Shown here piece after piece: positions 8,006 to 16,703 of a DNA stretch of 64,000 nt (positions are counted from its first letter, which is position 1; the number at the start of each line of letters is the position of its first letter). The DNA comes from JAVBPE01 sp031549865. Lineage in GTDB: Bacteria; Bacillota_I; Bacilli_A; Acholeplasmatales; Anaeroplasmataceae. The position numbers were made by a program, and so were the translations under genes. The stretch is from the NCBI GenBank assembly GCA_031549865.1, contig JAVBPE010000003.1:1-64000 (forward strand). The letters are read 5' to 3'. The notes under the pieces were generated by a model. That model did no database searches. It had not been told where the DNA came from and saw nothing but the letters and a program-made list of their open reading frames with translations.

Positions 8006-9486
8006 TATTTTCGATATAATTTTTTTGCATAAAATACTGCTTCAGTAGTTAAATTAATTTTTAATTTTTTAAATATTCCTTCATCAACATTAGGTAATAT
8101 AACTGTTGAATGGGCATCACAGCCGTTTAATTTATCAATTTGTTTAAAAGCTAAATCGGCAAGAGGATTTGTTTGCGCACAAATTGCAAGGGCGACTAAA
8201 ACTTCATCGGAATGAAGTCTAGGATTTCTATTTCCTAATTTCTCAATTTTAAGCTTTTGAATAGGTTCAATTATATTTGGCGATATTAAGATAACATCAT
8301 CATCAATTTTGGCTAAGTATTTTAAAGCATTTAATAGTAAAGCCGCTGATGCCCCAAGTAAATCTGACGTTTTAGCGGTAATAATCGCTCCATCATGTAG
8401 TTCTATCGCAAATGAAGGAGTATTAGATTCTTCTTGCTTATTTAAAGCCGCTTTAACGCATTTTCTGTCTTCTACACTGATTGATAATTGACGCATTAAT
8501 AAAGCTATTTTATCGCATGATTCTTGTTGTATCTTTCCATTTCTACAATCACATAATGAATTTAGATAACGTCTTATGATTTCAGCTTTTGAAGCCTGTT
8601 GAGCACATAGATCATCAACAATCGCAAAGCCAGCCATATTTACCCCCATATCTGTCGGAGATTTATATGGGCTTGATCCATAAATTACTTCAAACATTGA
8701 TTTAACGACTGGAAAAACTTCCACATCACGGTTATAATTTACTGCTAGTGTTCCATATGCTTCTAAATGAAATGGGTCAATCATATTAACATCATTTAAA
8801 TCAGCTGTTGCAGCTTCATATGCGAGATTAACCGGATGTCTAAGTGGTAATGACCAAACTGGAAATGTTTCATATTTGGCATATCCAGCATATTTATTTC
8901 TTTTATGTTCATGGTATAGCTGTGATAAACAGGTTGCCATCTTTCCGCTTCCAGGACCTGGAGCTGTAACAACTACTATTGGTTTTGTTGTTTCAATATA
9001 TTCATTTTTCCCAAATCCATCTTCACTTAAAATGAAGGGTATATCATGAGGATATGAAGGTATTTCATAATGAAGGTATGTTTTTATTCCTAAATTATTT
9101 AGTTTAGTATTAAATTGATCAATTGTTTTTGTAGAATGATATTGAGTAATACATACACTTCCAACATATAACTCTGATTCTCTAAAAGCATCAATTAATC
9201 TTAACACTTCACTATCATAATTAATCCCTAGATCTCCTCTAATTTTATTATTTTGGATATCATTAGAATTTATGACTATTATTACCTCTACTTTATCTTT
9301 TAAAGTTAAAAGCATTTTTAACTTTGAATCAGGATAAAAACCAGGTAAAACTCTTGCGGCGTGATAATCATCAAATAATTTTCCGCCAAACTCTAAGTAC
9401 AATTTATCGCCAAACATATTAACTCTATCTAGTATGTTTTTCGATTGCAATTCTAAATATTTTTCAGAATCAAATGCTTTTTTCAT
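8005..9486 (-). CDS. DUF1846 (UPF0371) family protein
   Basis: A 493-residue cytoplasmic protein that matches the DUF1846/UPF0371 family along its length. Seen are the N-terminal KAFDSEKYLELQSKNILDRV, the family phrase LYLEFGGKLFDDYHAARVLPGF and VVTAPGPGSGKMATCLSQLYH near residue 175. The last looks like a nucleotide-binding loop. The family is widespread in Firmicutes; its biochemical role is not known to me. AAAGGAG lies eight bases before ATG. It has its own terminators on both sides, so it is probably monocistronic. Confidence 0.9.
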   Translation of the reverse strand: MKKAFDSEKYLELQSKNILDRVNMFGDKLYLEFGGKLFDDYHAARVLPGFYPDSKLKMLLTLKDKVEVIIVINSNDIQNNKIRGDLGINYDSEVLRLIDAFRESELYVGSVCITQYHSTKTIDQFNTKLNNLGIKTYLHYEIPSYPHDIPFILSEDGFGKNEYIETTKPIVVVTAPGPGSGKMATCLSQLYHEHKRNKYAGYAKYETFPVWSLPLRHPVNLAYEAATADLNDVNMIDPFHLEAYGTLAVNYNRDVEVFPVVKSMFEVIYGSSPYKSPTDMGVNMAGFAIVDDLCAQQASKAEIIRRYLNSLCDCRNGKIQQESCDKIALLMRQLSISVEDRKCVKAALNKQEESNTPSFAIELHDGAIITAKTSDLLGASAALLLNALKYLAKIDDDVILISPNIIEPIQKLKIEKLGNRNPRLHSDEVLVALAICAQTNPLADLAFKQIDKLNGCDAHSTVILPNVDEGIFKKLKINLTTEAVFYAKKLYRK

Positions 9487-9507
9487 AGTTTTTTCTCCTT
9501 TCCAACA

Positions 9508-9536
9508 AAAAAAACATAGTTATCCTATGTATTTTT
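9508..9536 (-). terminator. terminator of the nucleotidyltransferase-like gene
   Basis: The stem ACATAG (9514-9519) pairs with CTATGT (9525-9530), with A and T runs extending the arms. On the minus strand it ends with a T-run and lies 50 bases past the stop of the gene at 9585. Confidence 0.7.
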
Positions 9537-9584
9537 TAAGTAAAACATCATACAAGATATAATATCACATTTTATGACAAATGT

Positions 9585-10151
9585 CTAAGGATTTTGTAAT
9601 AAATTAGAAATTTGTACTTCTAAAGATATTGGAAGGCCAATATTTAAATATCTAGTTAAAGCTTCTTCTTTTACGCCATTTTTATTTAAATGTTTCATTA
9701 TTAAATTTGCTTCTTTATGGCGATCAGGAACTAATGAATATATAACAAACCAATCTTCTAAATTAGTTGTTTTTACTAAAAAATTTCCGACAAAGAAATC
9801 TTTTCCTAAAGTAATTTCATCAAATAATAAATTAAATAATCCATTATCATGTTTTACTCTTAAATTTGCCATTAAATCAATCTCTACATCGTCTACTTTA
9901 TATTCTATAAATACTTGCGTTTTATAAATATTATTAGTTGTAAATAATTCTTTTTTTCCCATATGACTTAAAATTTTATCAACTTTACAAATATTTTGAA
10001 TATCTAAAATAAAATCTAAATCATGAAAATCATCAACTATACCATGTAAAAATAAAAGTAACGATCCACCTACACCATATTTAATTTTTTGTTCATCTAA
10101 TTGCTCAATAATCTTTTTGAGCACTGTAATTTTATCTTTAACTGCTTGCAT
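9585..10151 (-). CDS. nucleotidyltransferase-fold protein
   Basis: A 188-residue protein with a Pol-beta-like minimal nucleotidyltransferase pattern. GVGGSLLLFLHG at about residue 26 is the GGS-type loop, HDLDFIL at 43 supplies the paired acids, and DVEIDLMANL near 88 supplies the third acid. Such proteins act as kanamycin nucleotidyltransferase-like enzymes or antitoxin-like NTases; no HEPN partner is adjacent here. AAGGTG precedes ATG by five to six bases. It is probably monocistronic, with a terminator downstream. Substrate unknown. Confidence 0.65.
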   Translation of the reverse strand: MQAVKDKITVLKKIIEQLDEQKIKYGVGGSLLLFLHGIVDDFHDLDFILDIQNICKVDKILSHMGKKELFTTNNIYKTQVFIEYKVDDVEIDLMANLRVKHDNGLFNLLFDEITLGKDFFVGNFLVKTTNLEDWFVIYSLVPDRHKEANLIMKHLNKNGVKEEALTRYLNIGLPISLEVQISNLLQNP

Positions 10152-10217
10152 ATTAACACCTTATCGTCTTATATTTATTTAATTATAGCATTATAGTAAG
10201 CGATTTACAAGAAAACA

Positions 10218-10976
10218 TTAATCGTTTTTATTTTTTGCTTTTCTTTTTTCTTCCATTTTTTGCTTAAATATTTGATATTCATCTTTAATTTTATTAGTAT
10301 AACTATCTATTAAATCAGTAAATGTATATGACTTTGATTTAAATGGAAATAAAAATGATTGTTTATCTTTTAATTCCTCAGCTTTTTCTTTTATATGTAT
10401 CTTAAATTGTTCGTAAGATAATATAATTTTATTATTTTTAGCAAGCTTAGAGATTTTAGCGTTAACATTAAATGAAATTAATAAGTCGACAAAGAATATT
10501 CCATAATAAAATCCTACAACTACCCCAAATGCTAAATTGCTATCAAACCAGCCTGTTAAATTATGCATTCCCTCATTTAAAATTAACATATATAAAAATG
10601 AAACAAGATACCAAATTAAAGAAAATAATGGACATATTATACCACCAATATTAAATTTACGATTTGAATAATCCCATAATTTTATATTAAAGAATTTAAT
10701 AAATATGAACCCGGCAATATATTCTATTAAAGTCATGCTTGTCCCACTTAAGAAAACAATTAGTATTAAATTATATGTGTTATTTTCAAAAACATTAACA
10801 TGGGAAAATAAATATAAAAAGCATGTCCCAAAACCATATAATGGAATATATGGACCTGTTAAAAAACCAGGATTAACCCATCTTTTTGCGGATATGAACC
10901 TTCTAAAAACTAATTCGATTATCCATCCAACTAATGAACCAATGAAAAAAAGTAATAAATAATCTAAAATAATCAT
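10218..10976 (-). CDS. putative ABC-transporter type IV (CmpB/DUF1113) membrane protein
   Basis: A 252-residue membrane protein of the family with the signature GSLVGWIIELVFRR near the N-terminus, followed by RWVNPGFLTGPYIPLYGFG. Both are clear here. About six transmembrane helices precede a charged, lysine-rich C-terminal tail from about residue 180. The function of the family is not established. ATG 10974-10976 is preferred because AGGTGAG lies just upstream; a longer open frame extends through a hydrophobic stretch with no ribosome site. It is separated from the PFL operon by a terminator. Confidence 0.8.
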   Translation of the reverse strand: MIILDYLLLFFIGSLVGWIIELVFRRFISAKRWVNPGFLTGPYIPLYGFGTCFLYLFSHVNVFENNTYNLILIVFLSGTSMTLIEYIAGFIFIKFFNIKLWDYSNRKFNIGGIICPLFSLIWYLVSFLYMLILNEGMHNLTGWFDSNLAFGVVVGFYYGIFFVDLLISFNVNAKISKLAKNNKIILSYEQFKIHIKEKAEELKDKQSFLFPFKSKSYTFTDLIDSYTNKIKDEYQIFKQKMEEKRKAKNKND

Positions 10977-11053
10977 AATCTCACCTAACTTTATTAATAA
11001 TAATATACCACAAATGAAAAATAATAAACCTAAAATTGATATATCTTTAAAAT

Positions 11054-11083
11054 AAAAGCACTTTATCTTTTTAATAAAGTGCA
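11054..11083 (-). terminator. terminator of the pyruvate formate-lyase operon
   Basis: The nine-base stem GCACTTTAT (11058-11066) pairs with ATAAAGTGC (11074-11082). On the minus strand it is followed by TTTTATTTT. It lies eight bases after the glycyl-radical subunit stop. Confidence 0.88.
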
Positions 11084-11090
11084 TAGTTAT

Positions 11091-11324
11091 TTACATTGAT
11101 TCGTGGATAGTTCTACTTATAACATCATCTTGTTGTTCTTTACTTAACTTATTAAAGTTTACGGCATAGCCTGAAACTCTGATTGTTAATTGAGGATATT
11201 TTTCAGGATGAGCTTGAGCATCAAGTAATGTTTCACGGCTAAATACATTAACATTTAAGTGATGTCCGCCGTTTCCGACATAAGCATCTAACATTTGAAC
11301 TAAATTATCTACTTTCTTTGACAT
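11091..11324 (-). CDS. grcA: separate glycyl-radical subunit of pyruvate formate-lyase (GrcA-like)
   Basis: This 77-residue protein corresponds to the C-terminal glycyl-radical domain of PFL: HLNVNVFSRETLLDA, then PEKYPQLTIRVSGYAV with the radical glycine at residue 52, and the terminal SKEQQDDVISRTIHESM. It resembles YfiD/GrcA, the spare part that rescues oxygen-cleaved PFL. Here, however, the adjacent PFL core lacks this domain, so the small protein should be an obligate subunit activated by PflA. AAAGGA eight bases before ATG shows it has its own ribosome site. The spacing from the core gene stop is 13 bases and the two are in different frames. Confidence 0.93.
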   Translation of the reverse strand: MSKKVDNLVQMLDAYVGNGGHHLNVNVFSRETLLDAQAHPEKYPQLTIRVSGYAVNFNKLSKEQQDDVISRTIHESM

Positions 11325-11337
11325 ATATAAATCCTTT

Positions 11338-13365
11338 CTAATCTTCTTTTCCTAAAGAATCTGGTGAAACTGAGAAAGTATTTGAAATACCATCTTTTGA
11401 ATATTCATATGGAAGCTTAGCAACAGATTCTAAAGATGCTAATGCTCCATTTGAATCTCTACCGTGCATTGGATTTGCTCCAGGTGCTAATGGCTCTCCT
11501 GCTCTTCTTCCATCTGGTGTATTCCCAGTATTTTTACCATATACTACATTTGATGTAATTGTTAAAATTGACATTGTAGGTACTGATTCACGGTATGTAT
11601 ATTGTGATTTAATAACATTCATAAAATATTTAACTAAATCTACAGCTATTTCATCAGCTAAATCATCATTATTTCCGTATTTTGGGAAATCGCCTTCAAT
11701 TTTATAATCTACAACAATATTATTTTCATTTCTTATTGGATATACTTTAGCATATTTAATTGCTGAAAGTGAATCTACTGCACAAGATAAACCAGCAATA
11801 CCGGTTGCAAAGAAACGACGTACTTTTGTATCATGTAAAGCCATTTCTATAGCTTCATATGAATATTTATCATGCATGTAATGAATTAAGTTTAGTGTAT
11901 TAACATAAAGTCCACCAAGCCAAGTCATCATTGTTTTATATTTATCCCATACTTCTTCAAAATCCAAAGCATCATTAGAAGTAATAGATTCAAATTTAGG
12001 TGATACTTGAAGAGGTTTATTAGTCTTTTTATCGATTAATCTTTCATCTTTACCACCATTAATTGCATATAATAAAGCTTTAGCAAGATTCGCTCTTGCG
12101 CCAAAGAATTGCATATCTTTACCTTGAATCATTGACGATACACAACAAGCAATACAGTAATCATCACCCATTTCAGGACGCATTAAGTCATCTGATTCGT
12201 ATTGAATTGATGATGTTTCAATTGAAATTTTAGCACAATATCTTTTAAAATTAAGAGGTAGATTCTTACTCCATAAAACTGTTAAGTTTGGTTCTGGAGC
12301 AGTTCCTAAATTAATTAAAGTATGTAATATTCTAAAAGAAGTTTTTGTAACTAAAGTTCTTCCATCAATTCCCATACCACCAATTGATTCAGTAACCCAT
12401 GTTGGATCTCCTGAGAATAATTCATTATACTCTTTAATTCTCATGAATTTTACTATTCTTAATTTCATTACAAAATGATCAACTAATTCTTGAGCTTCAA
12501 TTTCTGTTAATATTCCTTTTTGAATATCTTTTTCAATATAAATATCTAAGAATGTTGAATTACGACCAATAGACATTGCTGCCCCATTTTGATCCTTTAT
12601 TGCCCCTAAATATCCAAAGTATAAAGCTTGGATAGCTTCACGAGCAGTAGTTGCAGGAAGTGATATATCACATCCATAAATATTAGCCATTTCTTTTAAG
12701 CCTTTTAATGCTCTTATTTGATCTGATAATTCTTCTCTATCTCTTACTTTATCTGGAGTCATAACTCCATTTAATAAAGCTTTATCTTCTTCTTTTTGAG
12801 CTACTAAATAATCAATACCATATAAAGCAATTCTGCGGTAATCCCCTACAATTCTACCTCTACCATATGTATCAGGTAGTCCTGTTAAAATATGAGCACT
12901 TCTGGCAGCGCGCATTTCAGGTGTATAAGCATCATAAACTCCATCATTATGTGTTTTACGATATTTTGAGAATATTTCTTTGACAGATGGTGATATTTCA
13001 TATCCATACATACTTAATGCTTGTTCAGACATTTTAATCCCACCAAATGGTTGAAGACCACGTTTAAAAGGTTCGTCCGTTTGTAGACCAACAATTTTTT
13101 CTAAATCTTTATGAATATAACCAGCTTTATGTGAAGTCAAAGTTGAAACAATTTCTGTATCAGCATTTAAAACTCCACCTTTTGCTCTTTCTTCTTCATT
13201 TAATTTTAATATTTCTTGCCATAAAGTTTTTGTAGCCTCTGTTGCTTTGGCTAAAAAAGATTCATCCCCCTCATAAGGAATGTAGTTACGTTGAATAAAA
13301 TCACGAACGTTTACTTTATTTTTATTCCAATCTCCATAATTAAAATCTTCCCATGCTTTATACAT
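11338..13365 (-). CDS. pflB: pyruvate formate-lyase core, lacking the glycyl-radical domain
   Basis: PFL converts pyruvate and CoA to acetyl-CoA and formate by a radical mechanism in anaerobic fermentation. The 675 residues cover the ten-stranded barrel: KRGLQPFGGIKM near residue 102, LPDTYGRGRIVGDYRR near 163, and the catalytic Cys pair in IACCVS at 407-408. Standard PFL has about 740-760 residues. This one stops after PDSLGKED, exactly where the glycine-radical segment should begin, and that segment is the next gene. The start has AGAGGT upstream. The stop is TAG in a clean context, so the split looks fixed rather than a sequencing slip. Confidence 0.95.
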   Translation of the reverse strand: MYKAWEDFNYGDWNKNKVNVRDFIQRNYIPYEGDESFLAKATEATKTLWQEILKLNEEERAKGGVLNADTEIVSTLTSHKAGYIHKDLEKIVGLQTDEPFKRGLQPFGGIKMSEQALSMYGYEISPSVKEIFSKYRKTHNDGVYDAYTPEMRAARSAHILTGLPDTYGRGRIVGDYRRIALYGIDYLVAQKEEDKALLNGVMTPDKVRDREELSDQIRALKGLKEMANIYGCDISLPATTAREAIQALYFGYLGAIKDQNGAAMSIGRNSTFLDIYIEKDIQKGILTEIEAQELVDHFVMKLRIVKFMRIKEYNELFSGDPTWVTESIGGMGIDGRTLVTKTSFRILHTLINLGTAPEPNLTVLWSKNLPLNFKRYCAKISIETSSIQYESDDLMRPEMGDDYCIACCVSSMIQGKDMQFFGARANLAKALLYAINGGKDERLIDKKTNKPLQVSPKFESITSNDALDFEEVWDKYKTMMTWLGGLYVNTLNLIHYMHDKYSYEAIEMALHDTKVRRFFATGIAGLSCAVDSLSAIKYAKVYPIRNENNIVVDYKIEGDFPKYGNNDDLADEIAVDLVKYFMNVIKSQYTYRESVPTMSILTITSNVVYGKNTGNTPDGRRAGEPLAPGANPMHGRDSNGALASLESVAKLPYEYSKDGISNTFSVSPDSLGKED

Positions 13366-13386
13366 ATTTGTACCTCTTTCTATGAT

Positions 13387-13710
13387 CTATACTTTCTTCT
13401 TAAATTCTTCTATTTTGGCATCAATCCATAATTCTAATATTTCTTGTGGTTGAAATCCTTTAACCTTAGCAATTAAATTACAATCATTAAGAAGTAAAAT
13501 CGTTGGGGCTTGAGTAACTTCATAAAGTTCTATTATTTTTAAAGTATCATTTGATGCTTCTATATGATATAAATTTATATCATTTCTATCCTTGGCAATT
13601 TGGGCTAAAATCGGCATTAATGTTAAACAATTAGCACAGGATTCTCCACTTATTTCAACTAAACATAATCCTTTTAATATTTCTTTAAAATTATTATCAT
13701 TTATTATCAT
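13387..13710 (-). CDS. thioredoxin-like protein
   Basis: A 107-residue thioredoxin-fold protein with ESCANCLTLMP, giving a CxxC pair (C-A-N-C) at the start of helix 2, and the cis-proline strand VTQAPTILLL. The active-site dipeptide is unusual; classical thioredoxin has CGPC. It lies between pflA and the PFL core in one operon and overlaps pflA by 14 bases. It may keep the reactive Cys pair of PFL or the PflA cluster cysteines reduced; that is inference from position. I start it at the ATG at 13708-13710, nine bases after AGGAG. Two in-frame codons closer to that site (TTG and ATG) are alternatives. Confidence 0.75.
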   Translation of the reverse strand: MIINDNNFKEILKGLCLVEISGESCANCLTLMPILAQIAKDRNDINLYHIEASNDTLKIIELYEVTQAPTILLLNDCNLIAKVKGFQPQEILELWIDAKIEEFKKKV

Positions 13711-14431
13711 AATCATCAACTCCTAAGATATCTTTTGCGAGCTTAATATCATCTTTTGTTGGTTCTAATATACCTTCTAAAGGATACTTAAGATTTAGCT
13801 CTTGATATTTTTTTATACCCATTTTATGATATGGTAAAACTTCAATTTTACGCACATTACTTAAGGTATTTATAAATTCTTTTAAACTATATAAATCAGC
13901 CTCATTTAAAGTAATATTTGGAACTAGTACGTGTCTAATCCAAACATCTTTTTTATTTTCTGATAAATATAAGGCAAAATCTAAAACATTTTTATTAGAT
14001 TTTTTTGTTAATTCTAGATGCTTTTCATCATCAATTTGTTTAATATCTAACAAAAATAAATCCGTAACATTTATTAATTCGTCAAACATCTTAATATTTT
14101 TCTTATCAAAAGTTATTCCTGAGGTATCAATACAAGTATTTATATTTCTTTTTTTGAGTTCTTTAAATAACTCTATAATAAAATCAATTTGAAGTAAAGG
14201 TTCTCCTCCACTTATTGTAACTCCACCAGTTGTACCAAAATAGTTTTTATATTTTAATATCATTTTAACTATTTCATCAACCTGATATGCATTATCTTTT
14301 TTGAAATCCCAAGTGTCTGGATTATGACAATACTTACACCTTAAAGGACAGCCTTGCATAAAAATAACAAATCTGATACCTGGTCCATCAACTGTTCCAA
14401 ATGATTCAAATGAATGAATATATCCAAGCAT
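13697..14431 (-). CDS. pflA: pyruvate formate-lyase activating enzyme (radical SAM)
   Basis: PflA uses S-adenosylmethionine and a 4Fe-4S cluster to abstract hydrogen from the PFL glycine. The 244 residues show the radical SAM motif CPLRCKYCHNPDTW at about residue 24, preceded by the family opening SFESFGTVDGPGIRFV, and TTGGVTISGGEPLLQ as the SAM-binding GGE motif. AAGGGAG lies eight bases before the ATG at 14429-14431; the upstream in-frame ATG overlaps that ribosome site. It is the first gene of the four-gene operon pflA, thioredoxin-like, pflB core, glycyl-radical subunit. Its natural target here would be the separate 77-residue subunit. Confidence 0.96.
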   Translation of the reverse strand: MLGYIHSFESFGTVDGPGIRFVIFMQGCPLRCKYCHNPDTWDFKKDNAYQVDEIVKMILKYKNYFGTTGGVTISGGEPLLQIDFIIELFKELKKRNINTCIDTSGITFDKKNIKMFDELINVTDLFLLDIKQIDDEKHLELTKKSNKNVLDFALYLSENKKDVWIRHVLVPNITLNEADLYSLKEFINTLSNVRKIEVLPYHKMGIKKYQELNLKYPLEGILEPTKDDIKLAKDILGVDDYDNK

Positions 14432-14469
14432 TTTTATGGCTCCCTTCATTAATAAATTAAGACATAAAT

Positions 14470-14498
14470 ATAATACCTTTTTTTTATATAATTGTCTA
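14470..14498 (-). promoter_or_regulatory. probable promoter of the pfl operon
   Basis: On the minus strand TAGACA (14493-14498) and TATTAT (14470-14475) are separated by 17 bases, about 40 bases upstream of the pflA start. No obvious FNR or Rex palindrome overlaps it. Confidence 0.55.
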
Positions 14499-14515
14499 AG
14501 AAAAAACTCAATTAT

Positions 14516-15775
14516 TTAATTTTCTTTTAACTCTTCTTTTATTTCAATAAATTCTTTTAAATATTCATAAATACATCTTGTTTTTAAGAACTCCGATATT
14601 AATACTCCAAGTAACGCTGTAATGCATATTGGAAGTATTACAAGATTGATTGGGGCAAAATTTAATGCTAAAGCAATTGAGGTAAAAAATGATTTTGTTG
14701 TTATTGCATAAATTGTTAAGCAAGAAATATATATAATTATTGGTAATAAATCTTCACTTATAACATTACTACATAATGAATAAGTAATAGCTCCACCTAA
14801 TGCCCCTACTGCAAGTATCGGAACCAATAATCCTCCACTCATATTTGAATTTGCACTAAAAAACGTAAATATAAATTTAAAGATTAACAATAAAATCAAT
14901 GATTGAATACCTTTATTTTCTAAACATAAACTTATCATATGGGATTCTGATCCTAATAGCTTAGTAGCTATAAATCCTAATACTATTGTTAACAATATTA
15001 CAAATAACATACGATACTTAAATATTTTAGGATGCTTATTAATAAATTTCTTCATACCTATTAATCCAAAAATAAAGATACAACCTAATATTAAATTAAT
15101 AATTACTAAAAATATTAAAACAATATATTCTTTTGGTTTAAATCCAAAATCTATTGTAATATCTAATATTAAATGTTTATTTAATAATTGAGAAAAAAAA
15201 TAAGCAATAAATACGACAACTATAGCTTTAAATAGTAATTTGAAATTAAATTTATAATCTAAGGCCTCTTCAAATACATAAACAACTCCAGCATAAGGTG
15301 ATAAAAATGCTGAGGCAAAACCAGCACCTGAGGCAACGGCTATTAACTCTTTATCATCATTTTTAAATATCTTATTAGCCATTATTCCCACACTACCACT
15401 TAATAGTATTGAAGGTCCCTCACTTCCAATACCTAAGCCTAAAAAGAAGGTAATATAGCTACTTATTATCATAAAAGGAATTGATAGATAGTACTTAATA
15501 TCATATTTCCCTTCAATAGTTAATTCCATTTGGGGTATTCCCCCACCACTTACATAAGGTATTTTATCTATTATTATTCTAACTACATAAAACCCTAATA
15601 GACCAACTACAGCCATTAAAATGTAATTTAAAATAAACTTATCTTCATATATAATTCTACTCAAATGAATAATCTTATGGCCAAGAAATTGATATGTACC
15701 AATTAATAATCCAACCGCTATTCCAGTAAATATAAGCTTTAATAACAAAATAAAAAAGCTTTTTACATTTTTCAT
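14516..15775 (-). CDS. ClC-family chloride channel or transporter
   Basis: A 419-residue polytopic membrane protein of the ClC family with the selectivity-filter regions in order. GGGIPQ (about residue 75) stands for GSGIP, and GIGSEGPSIL (about 115) keeps the gating Glu of GREGP. AGFASAFLSPYAGVVYVFEE follows, then SGGLLVPILA for the GxFxP element. The gating Glu suggests a proton-coupled anion antiporter (Cl or F), but the class is not certain. No C-terminal CBS domains are present. GGGTGA before ATG 15773-15775 sets the start. Confidence 0.9.
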   Translation of the reverse strand: MKNVKSFFILLLKLIFTGIAVGLLIGTYQFLGHKIIHLSRIIYEDKFILNYILMAVVGLLGFYVVRIIIDKIPYVSGGGIPQMELTIEGKYDIKYYLSIPFMIISSYITFFLGLGIGSEGPSILLSGSVGIMANKIFKNDDKELIAVASGAGFASAFLSPYAGVVYVFEEALDYKFNFKLLFKAIVVVFIAYFFSQLLNKHLILDITIDFGFKPKEYIVLIFLVIINLILGCIFIFGLIGMKKFINKHPKIFKYRMLFVILLTIVLGFIATKLLGSESHMISLCLENKGIQSLILLLIFKFIFTFFSANSNMSGGLLVPILAVGALGGAITYSLCSNVISEDLLPIIIYISCLTIYAITTKSFFTSIALALNFAPINLVILPICITALLGVLISEFLKTRCIYEYLKEFIEIKEELKEN

Positions 15776-15831
15776 AAAAATCACCCAAAGTTTATTATAC
15801 ATTATTTCATTATTATTTTAATCAAAAAAAT

Positions 15832-15852
15832 AAAAAAAGCATTTTCATGCTT
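15832..15852 (-). terminator. terminator, copy 1 of a duplicated 40-bp block
   Basis: On the minus strand AAGCAT-GAAA-ATGCTT is followed by seven Ts, just past the stop of the gene at 15863. The surrounding block 15830-15869, including the last codons of that gene, is identical to 16671-16710. Confidence 0.8.
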
Positions 15853-15862
15853 CAATTATTAT

Positions 15863-16606
15863 TTATTTATATTCGAACTGTATATTTTTAGAATTTATTT
15901 TATATAAATTTTTATACTTAATATCCAAATATTCCATATTTTTTATAATGCTTATATTTATTTGATTTAACCATTCTTCATCCTTAGACCAAATTTCAAT
16001 ATTTCCATAATTATTAATTATAATTGACATCACATAATCGCTATTTATAAACTCCTTATAATTATTAATATCACTTTTTCTTAAATCAAGCGGTTTAATT
16101 AATAATTTCAAGAATTCTATATTAATATTATCTTCTTTTAACAAAATATCTTTTGTATAATCATTAGTATTATAATTATTTAACTTAATCAAATCAAAGT
16201 CATAAGTGGTAAAATCAATGCTCTGTAACAAGGCTTTTAAAATATTATTAGAAGTTCTTTTAAAATTTATAGATAGGCCTTTCATTACTATATTTTTATG
16301 CTTGGGTTTTAGCATTATTTTATAAATTATCCACAAAGAAAAAATTAACATTAAAGAATATATTTCAAGCGAAATATATGACCATAAATAAATAAGTACT
16401 AAAATATCATTTTCGATATAATGAGGTAATACCCCTAATATTAAAAAAAGTACAAATCCTGCAAAGAAATAAAAAAATAAAAAAATGCATCTTTCTTTTT
16501 TATTCATTCCTATGAATTTTTTAAAACAGAAAAAATATACTATACTCCATCCTATAAACGGTATTAATGATAATATAATTATTTTTTTAAATTCAACATT
16601 TTTCAT
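15863..16606 (-). CDS. membrane-anchored protein of unknown function
   Basis: A 247-residue protein with three hydrophobic helices in the first 95 residues, then a soluble region of about 150 residues rich in Asn, Ile and Asp. That region has no family motif I can name. It contains many LIKPLDLRKSD- and NIEIWSKDEEW-like stretches. AGAGG five to six bases upstream supports the start. It lies between the ClC gene and mntP, with its own terminator, and shares its last codons and terminator with mntP by sequence duplication. Confidence 0.55.
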   Translation of the reverse strand: MKNVEFKKIIILSLIPFIGWSIVYFFCFKKFIGMNKKERCIFLFFYFFAGFVLFLILGVLPHYIENDILVLIYLWSYISLEIYSLMLIFSLWIIYKIMLKPKHKNIVMKGLSINFKRTSNNILKALLQSIDFTTYDFDLIKLNNYNTNDYTKDILLKEDNINIEFLKLLIKPLDLRKSDINNYKEFINSDYVMSIIINNYGNIEIWSKDEEWLNQINISIIKNMEYLDIKYKNLYKINSKNIQFEYK

Positions 16607-16672
16607 TTTAACCTCTTAATTAAAAACATTTAAATATAATTTATTATATCAAAGAAAATAATTTATTAGTAT

Positions 16673-16693
16673 AAAAAAAGCATTTTCATGCTT
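16673..16693 (-). terminator. terminator of mntP, copy 2 of the duplicated block
   Basis: The same AAGCAT-GAAA-ATGCTT hairpin with a T-run as at 15832-15852. It follows the mntP stop codon on the minus strand. Confidence 0.8.
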
Positions 16694-16703
16694 CAATTAT
16701 TAT

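Noticed and set aside
10472..10962. Two plus-strand open frames inside the CmpB-like membrane gene
   Set aside because: Both are shadows of the well-supported minus-strand gene.
11325..11337. The PFL split as a simple frameshift or readthrough error
   Set aside because: The core ends in a clean stop, the next gene has its own ribosome site, and the join matches the domain border exactly.
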